Source: Harryflintia acetispora (GTDB lineage: Bacteria > Bacillota > Clostridia > Oscillospirales > Ruminococcaceae). Taken from it: a DNA stretch of 64,000 nt. Where the stretch lies: NCBI GenBank assembly GCA_004340125.1, contig SLUK01000008.1, forward strand, positions 106,898 to 170,897. Reading direction: 5' to 3'. The stretch's first letter is position 1. The number at the start of each line of letters is the position of its first letter. Positions 7,309 to 15,029 of the stretch are shown here, in pieces. A model generated the notes under the pieces. The model was not told the origin of the DNA. It searched no databases and worked only from the letters and a program-made list of their open reading frames with translations. The translations under genes and the position numbers were made by a program.

Positions 7309-8535
7309 ATGAAAAGATATGCCTTTTCCTGCTGCCTGTTGCTCGCGTCCCTGTTTTTGGCACTCCCGTGCGCGGCGGCCAGGGACGGGGTGACGGTGGC
7401 GGTGCAGGGCGGCTACCAATGCGAATACGGGGTGGATATCCCCTTCACCCGCTCGGCGCGCACCAGCGACTACACCTTCGCCATCTACGCCGGGAATACG
7501 CCCGAGGTGCAGGCAAACGTCACGGTGACCACCGATTCCCCGGTGGTGGTCCACCTGCCGCTGCGCTACGACCCCGCCGGACCCAGCACCCACACGCTGC
7601 AGGTGACCGCCCATGTCGCCGCCGGGCGTCAGGGGCTTGACCGGGAAGCGGCGCTCAGCAGGACCTTCACCACCGCGCCCACCTGCGGTTGTCCCGCCGG
7701 GACGGCGGGCGCCTTCTACGTGGGGGACGGGAGCGAAGGGGCACCCTTCCTGGTCGCCTCGACCGATCAGCTCCAACACATCGGCAGCACCGCCCACCTG
7801 CAAAAGAAAAGCAGCTTTTTGCAAACCGGGCACCTTGACTTTGAGGGGCAAACCGTCGAATCGATCGGTTCGCTTAATTCTCATTTCCTGGGTCATTACA
7901 ACGGAAACGGATACACGGTTTCCAACCTGAACCTTCAAAACGCTGATGCCAACGGCCTGTTCGGCTACCTGCAGGAGGCCACGATCGAAAACCTGGGCGT
8001 GGTCGGGGCGACTGTGCCCAGCGGCGGGGCCGGCGGGCCCATCGCCGGAGTAGCGGAAAACTCGACGATCCGCCGCTGCTGGACCAAGGGCTGCACCGTC
8101 TCCCAAACCACCTTCGGCGGGCACGCCGGGGGACTCGTCGGTCTGCTCTACTCTTCGAGCGTGGTGCAGGACTGCTATGTGCAAAACATCACGGCCACGG
8201 CCGACACCGATGCGGCTGGGCTGCTGGGCATGACCGGGGAGGTCGGCGCGGCTGTCTCGGCCTCCAACTGCTATGTGGACGGGATGACGCTCAGCGGTAT
8301 GAGCTGCGGCGCGACCATCGGCTGCTGGTTCGCGCCCAGCGGCAGCTACCCCACGCTCTACTGCCTGGACAGCGTCTCCTACCCTCTCTATGGGCGCAAC
8401 AATCAAACCAGCGGGGTGACGGGCACCAAGGTCCCCGCCCTGACGCCCTCGTATCTTTCCGGCTTCGACTTCACGGGCGTTTGGGAAATGAAAGACGGCC
8501 TGCCCCGCCTGCAAGTGGAGCAGCCCCTTTCTTAA
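7309..8535 (+). CDS. Secreted GLUG-motif protein (paralog of the gene at 32904)
   Basis: A 408-residue exported protein. It has a signal peptide (about 1-24) and an N-terminal domain (about 25-125) that closely parallels the gene at 32904: EYGVDIPFTRSARTSDY here, EYGVNIPFTPSTRTGRY there. A beta-solenoid-like region of GLUG repeats follows, with phrases such as NGNGYTVSNLNL, GLFGYLQEATIENLGV and AGGLVGLLYSSSVVQDCYV. GLUG repeats occur in bacterial surface and adhesin-like proteins. No cell-wall anchor was seen. It is probably phase-variable through element A. Confidence 0.85.
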   Translation: MKRYAFSCCLLLASLFLALPCAAARDGVTVAVQGGYQCEYGVDIPFTRSARTSDYTFAIYAGNTPEVQANVTVTTDSPVVVHLPLRYDPAGPSTHTLQVTAHVAAGRQGLDREAALSRTFTTAPTCGCPAGTAGAFYVGDGSEGAPFLVASTDQLQHIGSTAHLQKKSSFLQTGHLDFEGQTVESIGSLNSHFLGHYNGNGYTVSNLNLQNADANGLFGYLQEATIENLGVVGATVPSGGAGGPIAGVAENSTIRRCWTKGCTVSQTTFGGHAGGLVGLLYSSSVVQDCYVQNITATADTDAAGLLGMTGEVGAAVSASNCYVDGMTLSGMSCGATIGCWFAPSGSYPTLYCLDSVSYPLYGRNNQTSGVTGTKVPALTPSYLSGFDFTGVWEMKDGLPRLQVEQPLS

Positions 8536-8570
8536 AAACCAGGGCCCCGGCCGGCCCCAAACGACAAAAA

Positions 8571-8608
8571 ACCGGCGCCGTCAAACAATCCGGCGCCGGG
8601 TTTTATTT
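8571..8608 (+). terminator. Bidirectional intrinsic terminator
   Basis: Stem CCGGCGCCG/CGGCGCCGG around TCAAACAATC with GTTTTATTTT on the plus side and TTTTTTG on the minus side. It separates the convergent GLUG and spoVS genes. Confidence 0.88.
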
Positions 8609-8619
8609 TGCTCCACCTG

Positions 8620-8880
8620 TTATCGGGGCTCCACGATCAGCTTAATGGCAGTGCGCTCCTCGTTGTCGATCACCACGTTGGCGAAGGCCGGGATGCAAAT
8701 CAGGTCAATCCCGGACGGGGCGAGATATCCCCGCGCGATGGCCACCGCCTTGACCGCCTGGTTGGAGGCGCCTGCGCCCACCGCCTGCACCTCGACCGCG
8801 CCCTTTTCCCGGATGACCCCGGCAATGGCGCCCGCGACAGAATTCGGAACCGATCTTGCTGAAACCTTTAGAATCTCCAC
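8620..8880 (-). CDS. spoVS: Stage V sporulation protein S
   Basis: An 86-residue protein that follows the SpoVS family along its whole length (VEILKVSARSVPNSVAGAI, GAGASNQAVKAVAIARG, LICIPAF, ERTAIKLIVEPR). SpoVS is a small Alba-like protein needed for spore coat and cortex progression. The start is GTG with AGGAG 9 nt upstream; the longer frame to 8904 has no ribosome site. It lies downstream of ymdB, an arrangement common in Firmicutes, but has its own promoter. Confidence 0.95.
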   Translation of the reverse strand: MEILKVSARSVPNSVAGAIAGVIREKGAVEVQAVGAGASNQAVKAVAIARGYLAPSGIDLICIPAFANVVIDNEERTAIKLIVEPR

Positions 8881-8959
8881 AATAAACGCTCCTCTACAAA
8901 ACAACTGTCATGTATTTTGTCATGCTCTTTCTGAAACGATTGCCGCATTTCATGATCAT

Positions 8960-8988
8960 ATTGTATAACAAATACATGGGGTTTTCAA
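8960..8988 (-). promoter_or_regulatory. Sigma-A-like promoter of spoVS
   Basis: On the minus strand TTGAAA (8988-8983) and TACAAT (8965-8960) are separated by 17 bp. The leader is about 70 nt. Confidence 0.65.
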
Positions 8989-9014
8989 GCGTTTAAGGGA
9001 ATTTAATACAATAA

Positions 9015-9779
9015 TTATATATCTACACGATAAATTTTAGTTGTTTTGCCGGAATTATTGTCAATCTCAGCCACGATCGCGTTGATAACGACGTCCTCCG
9101 GGTCGTTCTCGAACCGGGTGGGCAGATGGGTGCGCATGCGGTGCAGCGCCAGCTCCTTCTTGACGCCGAGCACCGAGTTGCGCCCGCCGCACATCCCGAG
9201 GTCGGTGACGTACCCCGTCCCGCCGGGCAGGATGCGCGCGTCCGCGGTGGGCACATGGGTATGGGTGCCCGCGACCAGCGAGACCCGCCCGTCGAGATAA
9301 TGCCCCATGCAGAGCTTTTCGCTGGTGGCCTCGGCGTGGAAGTCCAGGATGATGTGCGGGGTGCGGACTCCCTCGAGCGCCTCGTCGACCGCGTCGAAGG
9401 GGTTGCGGATGCCGTCGAGGTAGACCGTCCCCTGCAGGTTGATCACGCAGACCGAAAACGGGGGATGGTCAATGAAATACATGCCGCCCCCCGGCGCGCC
9501 CTTGTCGTAGTTATAGGGCCGGATCACGCAGGGGGTGCTCTCGAGATAGTCATAAATCTCCCGGCGGCGCAAGGCGTGGTTGCCGGTGGTCAGCACGTCG
9601 CACCCGCTGTCCAGCAGCTCCTTGGCCGAGTGGGGCAGGATCCCGTTGCCCTCGGCGCTGTTTTCGCCGTTGGCGATCACAAAGTCGATCCCCTCCTTGC
9701 GCTTAAAGGAGGGCAGGTACTGCCGCACCCGCTCGCATCCAGCGCGCCCGACCACGTCCCCGATCATCATTACCCGCAT
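9015..9779 (-). CDS. ymdB: YmdB-family metallophosphoesterase (2',3'-cyclic nucleotide phosphodiesterase)
   Basis: A 254-residue calcineurin-like phosphoesterase of the TIGR00282/YmdB type. Metal-binding motifs are IGDVVGRAG, NGENSAEGNG, TGNHAL and the C-terminal GTHTHVPTADARIL. In Bacillus YmdB hydrolyses cyclic nucleotides and affects the choice between motility, biofilm and sporulation. The start is the ATG behind GGGGAG; the frame extends 33 codons upstream without support. Its partner rny is not in the window. Confidence 0.92.
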   Translation of the reverse strand: MRVMMIGDVVGRAGCERVRQYLPSFKRKEGIDFVIANGENSAEGNGILPHSAKELLDSGCDVLTTGNHALRRREIYDYLESTPCVIRPYNYDKGAPGGGMYFIDHPPFSVCVINLQGTVYLDGIRNPFDAVDEALEGVRTPHIILDFHAEATSEKLCMGHYLDGRVSLVAGTHTHVPTADARILPGGTGYVTDLGMCGGRNSVLGVKKELALHRMRTHLPTRFENDPEDVVINAIVAEIDNNSGKTTKIYRVDI

Positions 9780-9852
9780 TCTGTCGCTCCCCGCCGCGCA
9801 AAGGCGCGGCCGCCGCTCTTGTGGCCAGCGGCCGGCCAGATTTTGTCCTTCG

Positions 9853-10731
9853 TTATTTTGCCCCGACAGAGCGCGCATACGCCTCCCGCATATCCTCCGG
9901 CAGCGGGGCGGTGACGCAGAGACGCTCCCCGCTCACCGGATGGGTGAGGCGCAGCTGCCAGCAGTGCAGCGCCTGCCGCCCGATCAGTTCGCTCCCGCTG
10001 CCATACATCGGGTCGCCCAGCACCGGGTGGCCGATATAAGCCATGTGCACCCGGATCTGGTGGGTGCGCCCGGTGAGCAGGCGAAACTGCAAAAAGCTAT
10101 AGCCGTTCCCCGTCTGGAGCACGCCGTATTCGGTGATGGAAACCTGCCCGCGCTCATCCACCGTCCGGCGGATGTCCACCGGGTCGGGGCGGTATATTTT
10201 CGCCTCAACCCGCCCGTCGCCGCGCAGCTCGCCGCAGACCAGCGCGCGGTAGCTCTTCTCGAAATTCCCGGTGAGCCGGGAGGCGGCATACTGGTTCTTG
10301 GCCACCAGAACGCAGCCGCTGGTATCCCGGTCCAGGCGGTTTAAGGCCCGCAGCCGCCCGGGCGCGCCCGCGCGAAGGCAGTGGGCGGCATAGACGTTTT
10401 CCAGCGTGTCGCTTGCGTGCCCGCAGCTGGTGTGCACCGGCATGCCGGGGGGCTTGTTATAAACCATCAAATCCTCGTCCTCGTAAAGGATCTCCACCTT
10501 GCGGTTGCTGCAGAGCACCGCGCGCTCCTCCTCGCAGAAGGCGACGCTCAGGGTGTCCCCCGAGCGCAGCAGGTCCACGGTGCGCACGTGCTCCCCGTTT
10601 CGCCGCAGGCCCAGGGGATGCTGCTTGAGCTTCGTGACGGTGCGGTTGGAGAAGCCGAGCTGCCGCCGCAGATAGGTCTTAACCTGGGCGCCGTCGTACC
10701 CGGGCTCGATGGTAAAGTGCAGCTCCCTCAT
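9853..10731 (-). CDS. RluA-family rRNA/tRNA pseudouridine synthase
   Basis: A 292-residue protein with an S4-like N-terminal segment and the RluA catalytic motif RALNRLDRDTSGCVLVAK. The usual HRLD is NRLD here, and the catalytic Asp is retained. TGRTHQIRVH and GHPVLGDPMYG are the other family signatures. It isomerises uridine in structured RNA; the site is not predictable from sequence. Its ATG overlaps the stop of the upstream U32 gene (ATGA), with AAGGAG inside that gene, so the two are translationally coupled. Confidence 0.92.
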   Translation of the reverse strand: MRELHFTIEPGYDGAQVKTYLRRQLGFSNRTVTKLKQHPLGLRRNGEHVRTVDLLRSGDTLSVAFCEEERAVLCSNRKVEILYEDEDLMVYNKPPGMPVHTSCGHASDTLENVYAAHCLRAGAPGRLRALNRLDRDTSGCVLVAKNQYAASRLTGNFEKSYRALVCGELRGDGRVEAKIYRPDPVDIRRTVDERGQVSITEYGVLQTGNGYSFLQFRLLTGRTHQIRVHMAYIGHPVLGDPMYGSGSELIGRQALHCWQLRLTHPVSGERLCVTAPLPEDMREAYARSVGAK

Positions 10732-11966
10732 TCGTTCTCCTTGCATTTGCGCAGCAGCGAGCCGGGCGGGAAGGCGTTTTTGCTCGGGATGCTAAGCTCC
10801 ATGGTGGCGTGGGGGCAGGCCTCGATTGCATTCCCCTCCCCGTCGCGCATGGCCGTCACCCGCAGGGATACCGGGCGCTGACCGGGCTCGAGGACCTCCA
10901 GCTCGTCCCCCACCGCGAAGCGGTTGCGCTGGGAAAGCGAGAGCCAGCCGTCCCGCCAGCCGGTGACGACGGCGGCCACCTCCCATCTGCTCACATAGCC
11001 GCCCGACTCATAATACTGCCCCTGCTGCGGCACGCCGAAATAAAAGCCGGTGCAGTAGTCCCGGTGCCGCACCCGCCTCGTCTCCTCCACGATCCACTGC
11101 GGCAGCTCGTAGTGCCCGGGATCCTTTCCCAGCACCCCCAGCGCCGCGCGGTAGGCGGCGGTGATCACCGCGACATAGTAGGCGCTCTTGTTGCGCCCCT
11201 CGATCTTAAAGGAGGACACCCCCGCCGCCGCGAGCTTGTCCAGATGCTCGATCATGCACAGGTCCCGGGCGTTGAGGATGTAGCTGCCGCTCTCGTCCTC
11301 AAAGATGGGGAAATATTCCCCCGGCCGCTTCTCCTCCATCAGACGGTAGCTCCAGCGGCAGGGCTGCGCGCATTGGCCGCGGTTGCCGTCCCGCCCGGTC
11401 ATATAATTGGAGAGCAGGCACCGCCCGGAAAAGGACATGCACATCGCCCCGTGCACGAAGCATTCGAGCTCGAGCTCTTGCGGAGTCTTCTCCCGGATGA
11501 CCCGGATCTCCTCGAGCGAGAGCTCCCGGGCCAGGACCACCCGCTTGGCGCCCAGCGCATGCAGCTCGCAGGCCGCGCGCCAGTTGACGATCCCGGTCTG
11601 GGTAGATATGTGCAGCTCCACCTGCGGGATCAGCCGGCGCGCCGCCATCATCACCCCGATGTCGGCGACGATCAGCCCGTCGGCCCCGCTCTCCCCCACA
11701 AAGCGCAGGTAGTCCCCGATCCCGTCCGCTTCATCATTACGCGGTAAGGTGTTGCAGGTGAGGTAGACTTGCACGCCGTTCTGGTGGCAATACGCCACCG
11801 CCTCGGCCACCTGCGTGTGGCTGAAGTTCTTTGGCGCCGAGCGCATGGTATATTCGCTGCTCCCCAGATAGACGGCGTCCGCGCCGAAGCGCACCGCCGC
11901 CTCGAGCCGCTCACGGTCCCCCGCCGGGGAAAGCAGCTCGGGAAGGGAAAGGGTTCGTTCCCGCAT
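10728..11966 (-). CDS. U32-family peptidase-like protein (TrhP/YegQ group)
   Basis: A 412-residue U32 protein with ELLSPAGDRERLEAAVRFGA at the N-terminus and the cysteine signature ECFVHGAMCMSFSGRC followed by GQCAQPCRW. These cysteines probably hold an iron-sulfur cluster. Several U32 members act in tRNA U34 or 23S rRNA hydroxylation rather than proteolysis, which suits coupling to a pseudouridine synthase. GGGAGG precedes the ATG. It is first in a two-gene operon with its own promoter. Confidence 0.9.
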   Translation of the reverse strand: MRERTLSLPELLSPAGDRERLEAAVRFGADAVYLGSSEYTMRSAPKNFSHTQVAEAVAYCHQNGVQVYLTCNTLPRNDEADGIGDYLRFVGESGADGLIVADIGVMMAARRLIPQVELHISTQTGIVNWRAACELHALGAKRVVLARELSLEEIRVIREKTPQELELECFVHGAMCMSFSGRCLLSNYMTGRDGNRGQCAQPCRWSYRLMEEKRPGEYFPIFEDESGSYILNARDLCMIEHLDKLAAAGVSSFKIEGRNKSAYYVAVITAAYRAALGVLGKDPGHYELPQWIVEETRRVRHRDYCTGFYFGVPQQGQYYESGGYVSRWEVAAVVTGWRDGWLSLSQRNRFAVGDELEVLEPGQRPVSLRVTAMRDGEGNAIEACPHATMELSIPSKNAFPPGSLLRKCKENE

Positions 11967-11998
11967 GGCGACCTCCCAAGTTTTGATTGATACCCATT

Positions 11999-12027
11999 AT
12001 TATAGCAGATCGCCCGGCGGATGGAAA
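11999..12027 (-). promoter_or_regulatory. Promoter of the U32-pseudouridine synthase operon
   Basis: TATAAT at 12004-11999 on the minus strand, with a weak -35 TTTCCA (12027-12022) 17 bp upstream. It lies between the operon and the left hairpin of element B. Confidence 0.55.
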
Positions 12028-12046
12028 GCGCGCCGGACATGAAAAA

Positions 12047-12232
12047 GACCGCAAGCAAGGCCTGCTTGCGGTCATATTATGATGTAAACTCATATAAAGG
12101 CGGAGGAAAATCCCCAGACCCTTCCAGTTCTTTCTAAGTATATCCTGTTCTGGCGAAAAATGCAAGGGAATTTGGTGGTTTTCGGCGGGTTCCCGCGAAG
12201 AAAACGACCCCAAGAAGGCCTTGCTAACGGTC
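12047..12232 (+). promoter_or_regulatory. Putative invertible promoter element B (186 bp)
   Basis: 27-bp inverted sites lie at 12047-12073 (arm GACCGCAAGC, core AAGGCCT, arm GCTTGCGGTC) and 12206-12232 (minus-strand reading: arm GACCGTTAGC, core AAGGCCT, arm TCTTGGGGTC). The element is 186 bp, the same length as A and D. The left site is a perfect palindrome followed on the minus strand by TTTTTC, so it can act as a terminator for the enclosed promoter. Confidence 0.75.
12137..12165 (-). promoter_or_regulatory. Sigma-A promoter inside element B, pointing away from the downstream operon
   Basis: On the minus strand TTGCAT (12165-12160) and TATACT (12142-12137) are separated by 17 bp. The spacer contains CAGAACAGGA, shared with element D. 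Confidence 0.8.
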
Positions 12233-12253
12233 TTTCTTAAAAGGGGGATTTTC

Positions 12254-12556
12254 ATGAAAACGAAACTGTTTGCCATCATCCTGTCCGCGCTGACGTTGTG
12301 CGTCCTGGGCGGATTTTCGTCGGGGGGAAACGGCGGCAGCCCGGAACATCCGGTTTCGGATGTTCCGGGCCTGATCGCCGCCGGGGACCGCGAGGCCCTG
12401 GGGAGAATCTACACCGTGATGTTTGAGCGCGGGGAGCTCAGCGAGGAGGAATACGCCCTCGCTGAAAAATGGGACTGGATCATCCCGGACGAAGAAAAGA
12501 TACCGCTCGATGATTTCTCGATCGGGGAGGTCAGCACCGGGGTGGTGGTACCGTGA
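12254..12556 (+). CDS. Small exported SHOCT-like protein
   Basis: A 100-residue protein with a signal or membrane segment at residues 1-20 (KLFAIILSALTLCVLGGF). A segment around 60-80 (MFERGELSEEEYALAEKW) resembles the short SHOCT helix motif. The protein at 63770 shares the N-terminus (VLGGF) and the same kind of motif (LLREGIITEAEF). The start is the ATG at 12254 behind GGGGG; the frame runs 11 codons further upstream into the right inverted site. Its stop overlaps the next start (GTGA). Function unknown. Confidence 0.7.
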   Translation: MKTKLFAIILSALTLCVLGGFSSGGNGGSPEHPVSDVPGLIAAGDREALGRIYTVMFERGELSEEEYALAEKWDWIIPDEEKIPLDDFSIGEVSTGVVVP

Positions 12557-14985
12557 AGGAGCTCGTTTCCCGCAGGGCGGTTTGCCTCTCGTTGGCCCTG
12601 TCTTTGACCCTCGGGCTCTGCCTGCCCGCCGGGGCCACCCTCGGCGAGAGCGGCGGGGAGCGGGTGTCCCAGGGCGCCGCGCCGCGCAACACCCCGGCGG
12701 CGGCCCTCGCGCTTGCGCGCGGCGCGGCCGCCTCGGCCGGGCCGGAGAAGATCTTCATCCCGCTCTCTTCAGGTGATTCGCAGATCGCAAGTTTTCTGGT
12801 GACCGCCAAAACCGGGGATGAGCCGCCCATCGCCGGCAGCTACGACCCCGCGAAGGGCCGGGCCGAAATCCCGCTCGTTCCGCCGCCGCAGAGAGATACC
12901 GACTACGAGATCACCGTGACCTCGGTTTCCGACCAGCCCGGCCTGCGGGCCCCGGCGACAAAAACGGTGCGCCACACCTACCCGGCTGTGAAGTCGATCG
13001 CCCTCTCGGGCCCCGCGGCCCTGCGGGCGGGAGAGAGCGCCACGGTGGGCGCGGCGCTCTCTCCCCACCAGGACTATGTTTCCCCGGTGCGCTGGGCAAG
13101 CGGCAATGAGGCGGTATTGTCCATCACCCCCGGGGCGAATGACCGCAGCGTTACCATCAGCGCCCTCAAGGGCGGGACGGCGACCGTCACGGCCAGCATT
13201 TACGAGGGCGCCGACACGGTCACCGGCTCGATGAGCGTGACGGTGGTGCCCGCCGGGGGCGGGGGGAGCGAGGGGTCGGCCTTCTGGGTCACCCCCGAGA
13301 GCTACACCCTCTTCACCTCCGGGACGGCGGACGAGACCGCCTTCACCGTGGCGGCCCTCTTCTCGCCCGGGGACGAGGCCACCCCGGTGAGCTGGAGCAC
13401 GGATAAAACCGGGATCGTGGAATTGCAGGAGGTCCCCGGCCAGCCGAATCAGAAACGGGTGGTGGCCAAGGCCCCCGGCAGGGCGACCATCACCGCCGCC
13501 ACGGCGGGGGGCTTGCTCTCGGACAGCTGCGTTGTTACCGTCTACCAGATCGGGGACGGCAGCGGGAGCGGGGAGGACATCACGGTGAAGCCCCCGGACA
13601 ACCCCGCCGACGGGAGCTACCAGTACATCGTGAACGGCAGGCTGGTGCTCTATACCAACGGCACGCCGAATAGCGCCAACCTGAGCGGGAGCATATCGGT
13701 CACCCCGTCGCCGCCCAGTCCCCCGCAGCCCGCCTGGGCGAGCGGGAATCCGGGCGTTGCGGCGGTGGACCAAAATGGGAACGTCAGGGCAGTGGCGGCG
13801 GGGGAAACGACCGTCACCGCCACGCTGGCGGGGAAGACGGGGAGCATCCCGGTGACGGTCTACACCATCGCAAACGGCAGTCTGAGTATTACCGGGGCGA
13901 AGAACCTCGTTCACGACGGCAGTCCGGCGAGCGCGGCGCTCAGCGCCGTCTATTCCGGCCTGCCCAGCGGCGCGCGGCCGCTGACGAGCTGGCAGTCGAG
14001 CAACAACGGGGTACTCTCCCTCTCGCCGGCGGCGGGGGGTTCCACCACCGCGGCGGCGCAAGGTAAGGGGACGGCGACGGTCACGGCCAGCGGGGGCGGG
14101 CAGAGCGCGACGGCGAACATCAGCGTCGGGCAGGCGGTGACGGGGATCACGGTCAGCGCCGCCACGGCAACCGTCAAGGCCGGGGAAGCGACCACGGTGA
14201 GCGCGGCGGCCAGTCCCGCGAACGCCGACAACCGGACAATCAACTGGACGAGCAGCAATCCGGCGGTAGCCACGGTAAGCCCCGGCAGCAGCGGCAGCGG
14301 GGCGGCCGTTACCATCACCGGCGTGGCAGTGGGGACGGCCACCATCACGGCGACCGCCGCCGGGAACGCCGGACTCTCCAAAACCGTGGCCGTGACGGTG
14401 CTACCCAACGCTCCCGCTCCCAGCGACCTTGGCAAAATGGTGGAGTGGGCCGGCAGAAGCTGGTGGGTGGTTGACGACCACGGTGAGGATTTCGGCGGCA
14501 ACACCGGCTCGGTCGTGCTGCTGGCGAATTTCAACTATACAACCTGTGCGTATGGCTCCTCCCACGTGTACAGCAGTAGTACGGCGCGGACACAGTGCGT
14601 TAATTTCTATAACAGCTTGTCGGCGGAACAGAAAGCAAAGCTATCACCCAACAAGCTTGATAAGACATACGCATGGTTGCCGAGTTTCTTTGAAATTTAC
14701 GGAAATGCTCTTTCATCCAGCGGGACATATATTGATCCCCTTTCCTCTACAAAGCAGTTCAGCTATTTTGCGAAGAACGGAGTAACAAACAGCAATTATG
14801 GTTTACTGGCTACCATATACGGCAACGCAGGCGTCAATTCATGGTTACGGTCATATTTCAATATTACTAATCCCCTCACCTCCAAATACGCTCCTTCGGT
14901 AGTCTATTCCAATGGAAGGCTTGGTTCTAGCACTGATCTAAAATCAATTTTTGCAATACGCCCCTGCGTCATCCTCAATCCCTGA
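12553..14985 (+). CDS. Large secreted protein with Ig-like (BIG2) repeats and DUF6273-like C-terminus
   Basis: An 810-residue exported protein starting at a GTG that overlaps the previous stop, so the two are translationally coupled. After the signal peptide (1-27) come several bacterial Ig-like group 2 modules, each ending in phrases such as GTATVTASIYEG, GRATITAATAGG or GTATITATAAG. The last ~170 residues (SWWVVDDHGEDF through FAIRPCVILNP) resemble DUF6273, a C-type-lectin-like domain. DNA from about 14525 onward is much AT-richer than the preceding part. It is probably an adhesin or binding protein under control of element B. Confidence 0.8.
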   Translation: MKELVSRRAVCLSLALSLTLGLCLPAGATLGESGGERVSQGAAPRNTPAAALALARGAAASAGPEKIFIPLSSGDSQIASFLVTAKTGDEPPIAGSYDPAKGRAEIPLVPPPQRDTDYEITVTSVSDQPGLRAPATKTVRHTYPAVKSIALSGPAALRAGESATVGAALSPHQDYVSPVRWASGNEAVLSITPGANDRSVTISALKGGTATVTASIYEGADTVTGSMSVTVVPAGGGGSEGSAFWVTPESYTLFTSGTADETAFTVAALFSPGDEATPVSWSTDKTGIVELQEVPGQPNQKRVVAKAPGRATITAATAGGLLSDSCVVTVYQIGDGSGSGEDITVKPPDNPADGSYQYIVNGRLVLYTNGTPNSANLSGSISVTPSPPSPPQPAWASGNPGVAAVDQNGNVRAVAAGETTVTATLAGKTGSIPVTVYTIANGSLSITGAKNLVHDGSPASAALSAVYSGLPSGARPLTSWQSSNNGVLSLSPAAGGSTTAAAQGKGTATVTASGGGQSATANISVGQAVTGITVSAATATVKAGEATTVSAAASPANADNRTINWTSSNPAVATVSPGSSGSGAAVTITGVAVGTATITATAAGNAGLSKTVAVTVLPNAPAPSDLGKMVEWAGRSWWVVDDHGEDFGGNTGSVVLLANFNYTTCAYGSSHVYSSSTARTQCVNFYNSLSAEQKAKLSPNKLDKTYAWLPSFFEIYGNALSSSGTYIDPLSSTKQFSYFAKNGVTNSNYGLLATIYGNAGVNSWLRSYFNITNPLTSKYAPSVVYSNGRLGSSTDLKSIFAIRPCVILNP

Positions 14986-14992
14986 CAAAACG

Positions 14993-15026
14993 AAAGCCCC
15001 GGCTGTAAAGCCGGGGCTTTCCTTTA
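14993..15026 (+). terminator. Intrinsic terminator between the convergent Ig-like protein gene and mltG
   Basis: An 11-bp stem AAAGCCCCGGC/GCCGGGGCTTT around TGTAAA, followed by CCTTT. Confidence 0.85.
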
Positions 15027-15029
15027 TCC

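Noticed and set aside
14520..14985. Diversity-generating retroelement variable region
   Set aside because: The lectin-like C-terminus invites the idea, but no reverse transcriptase, template repeat or near-identical copy lies in the window.
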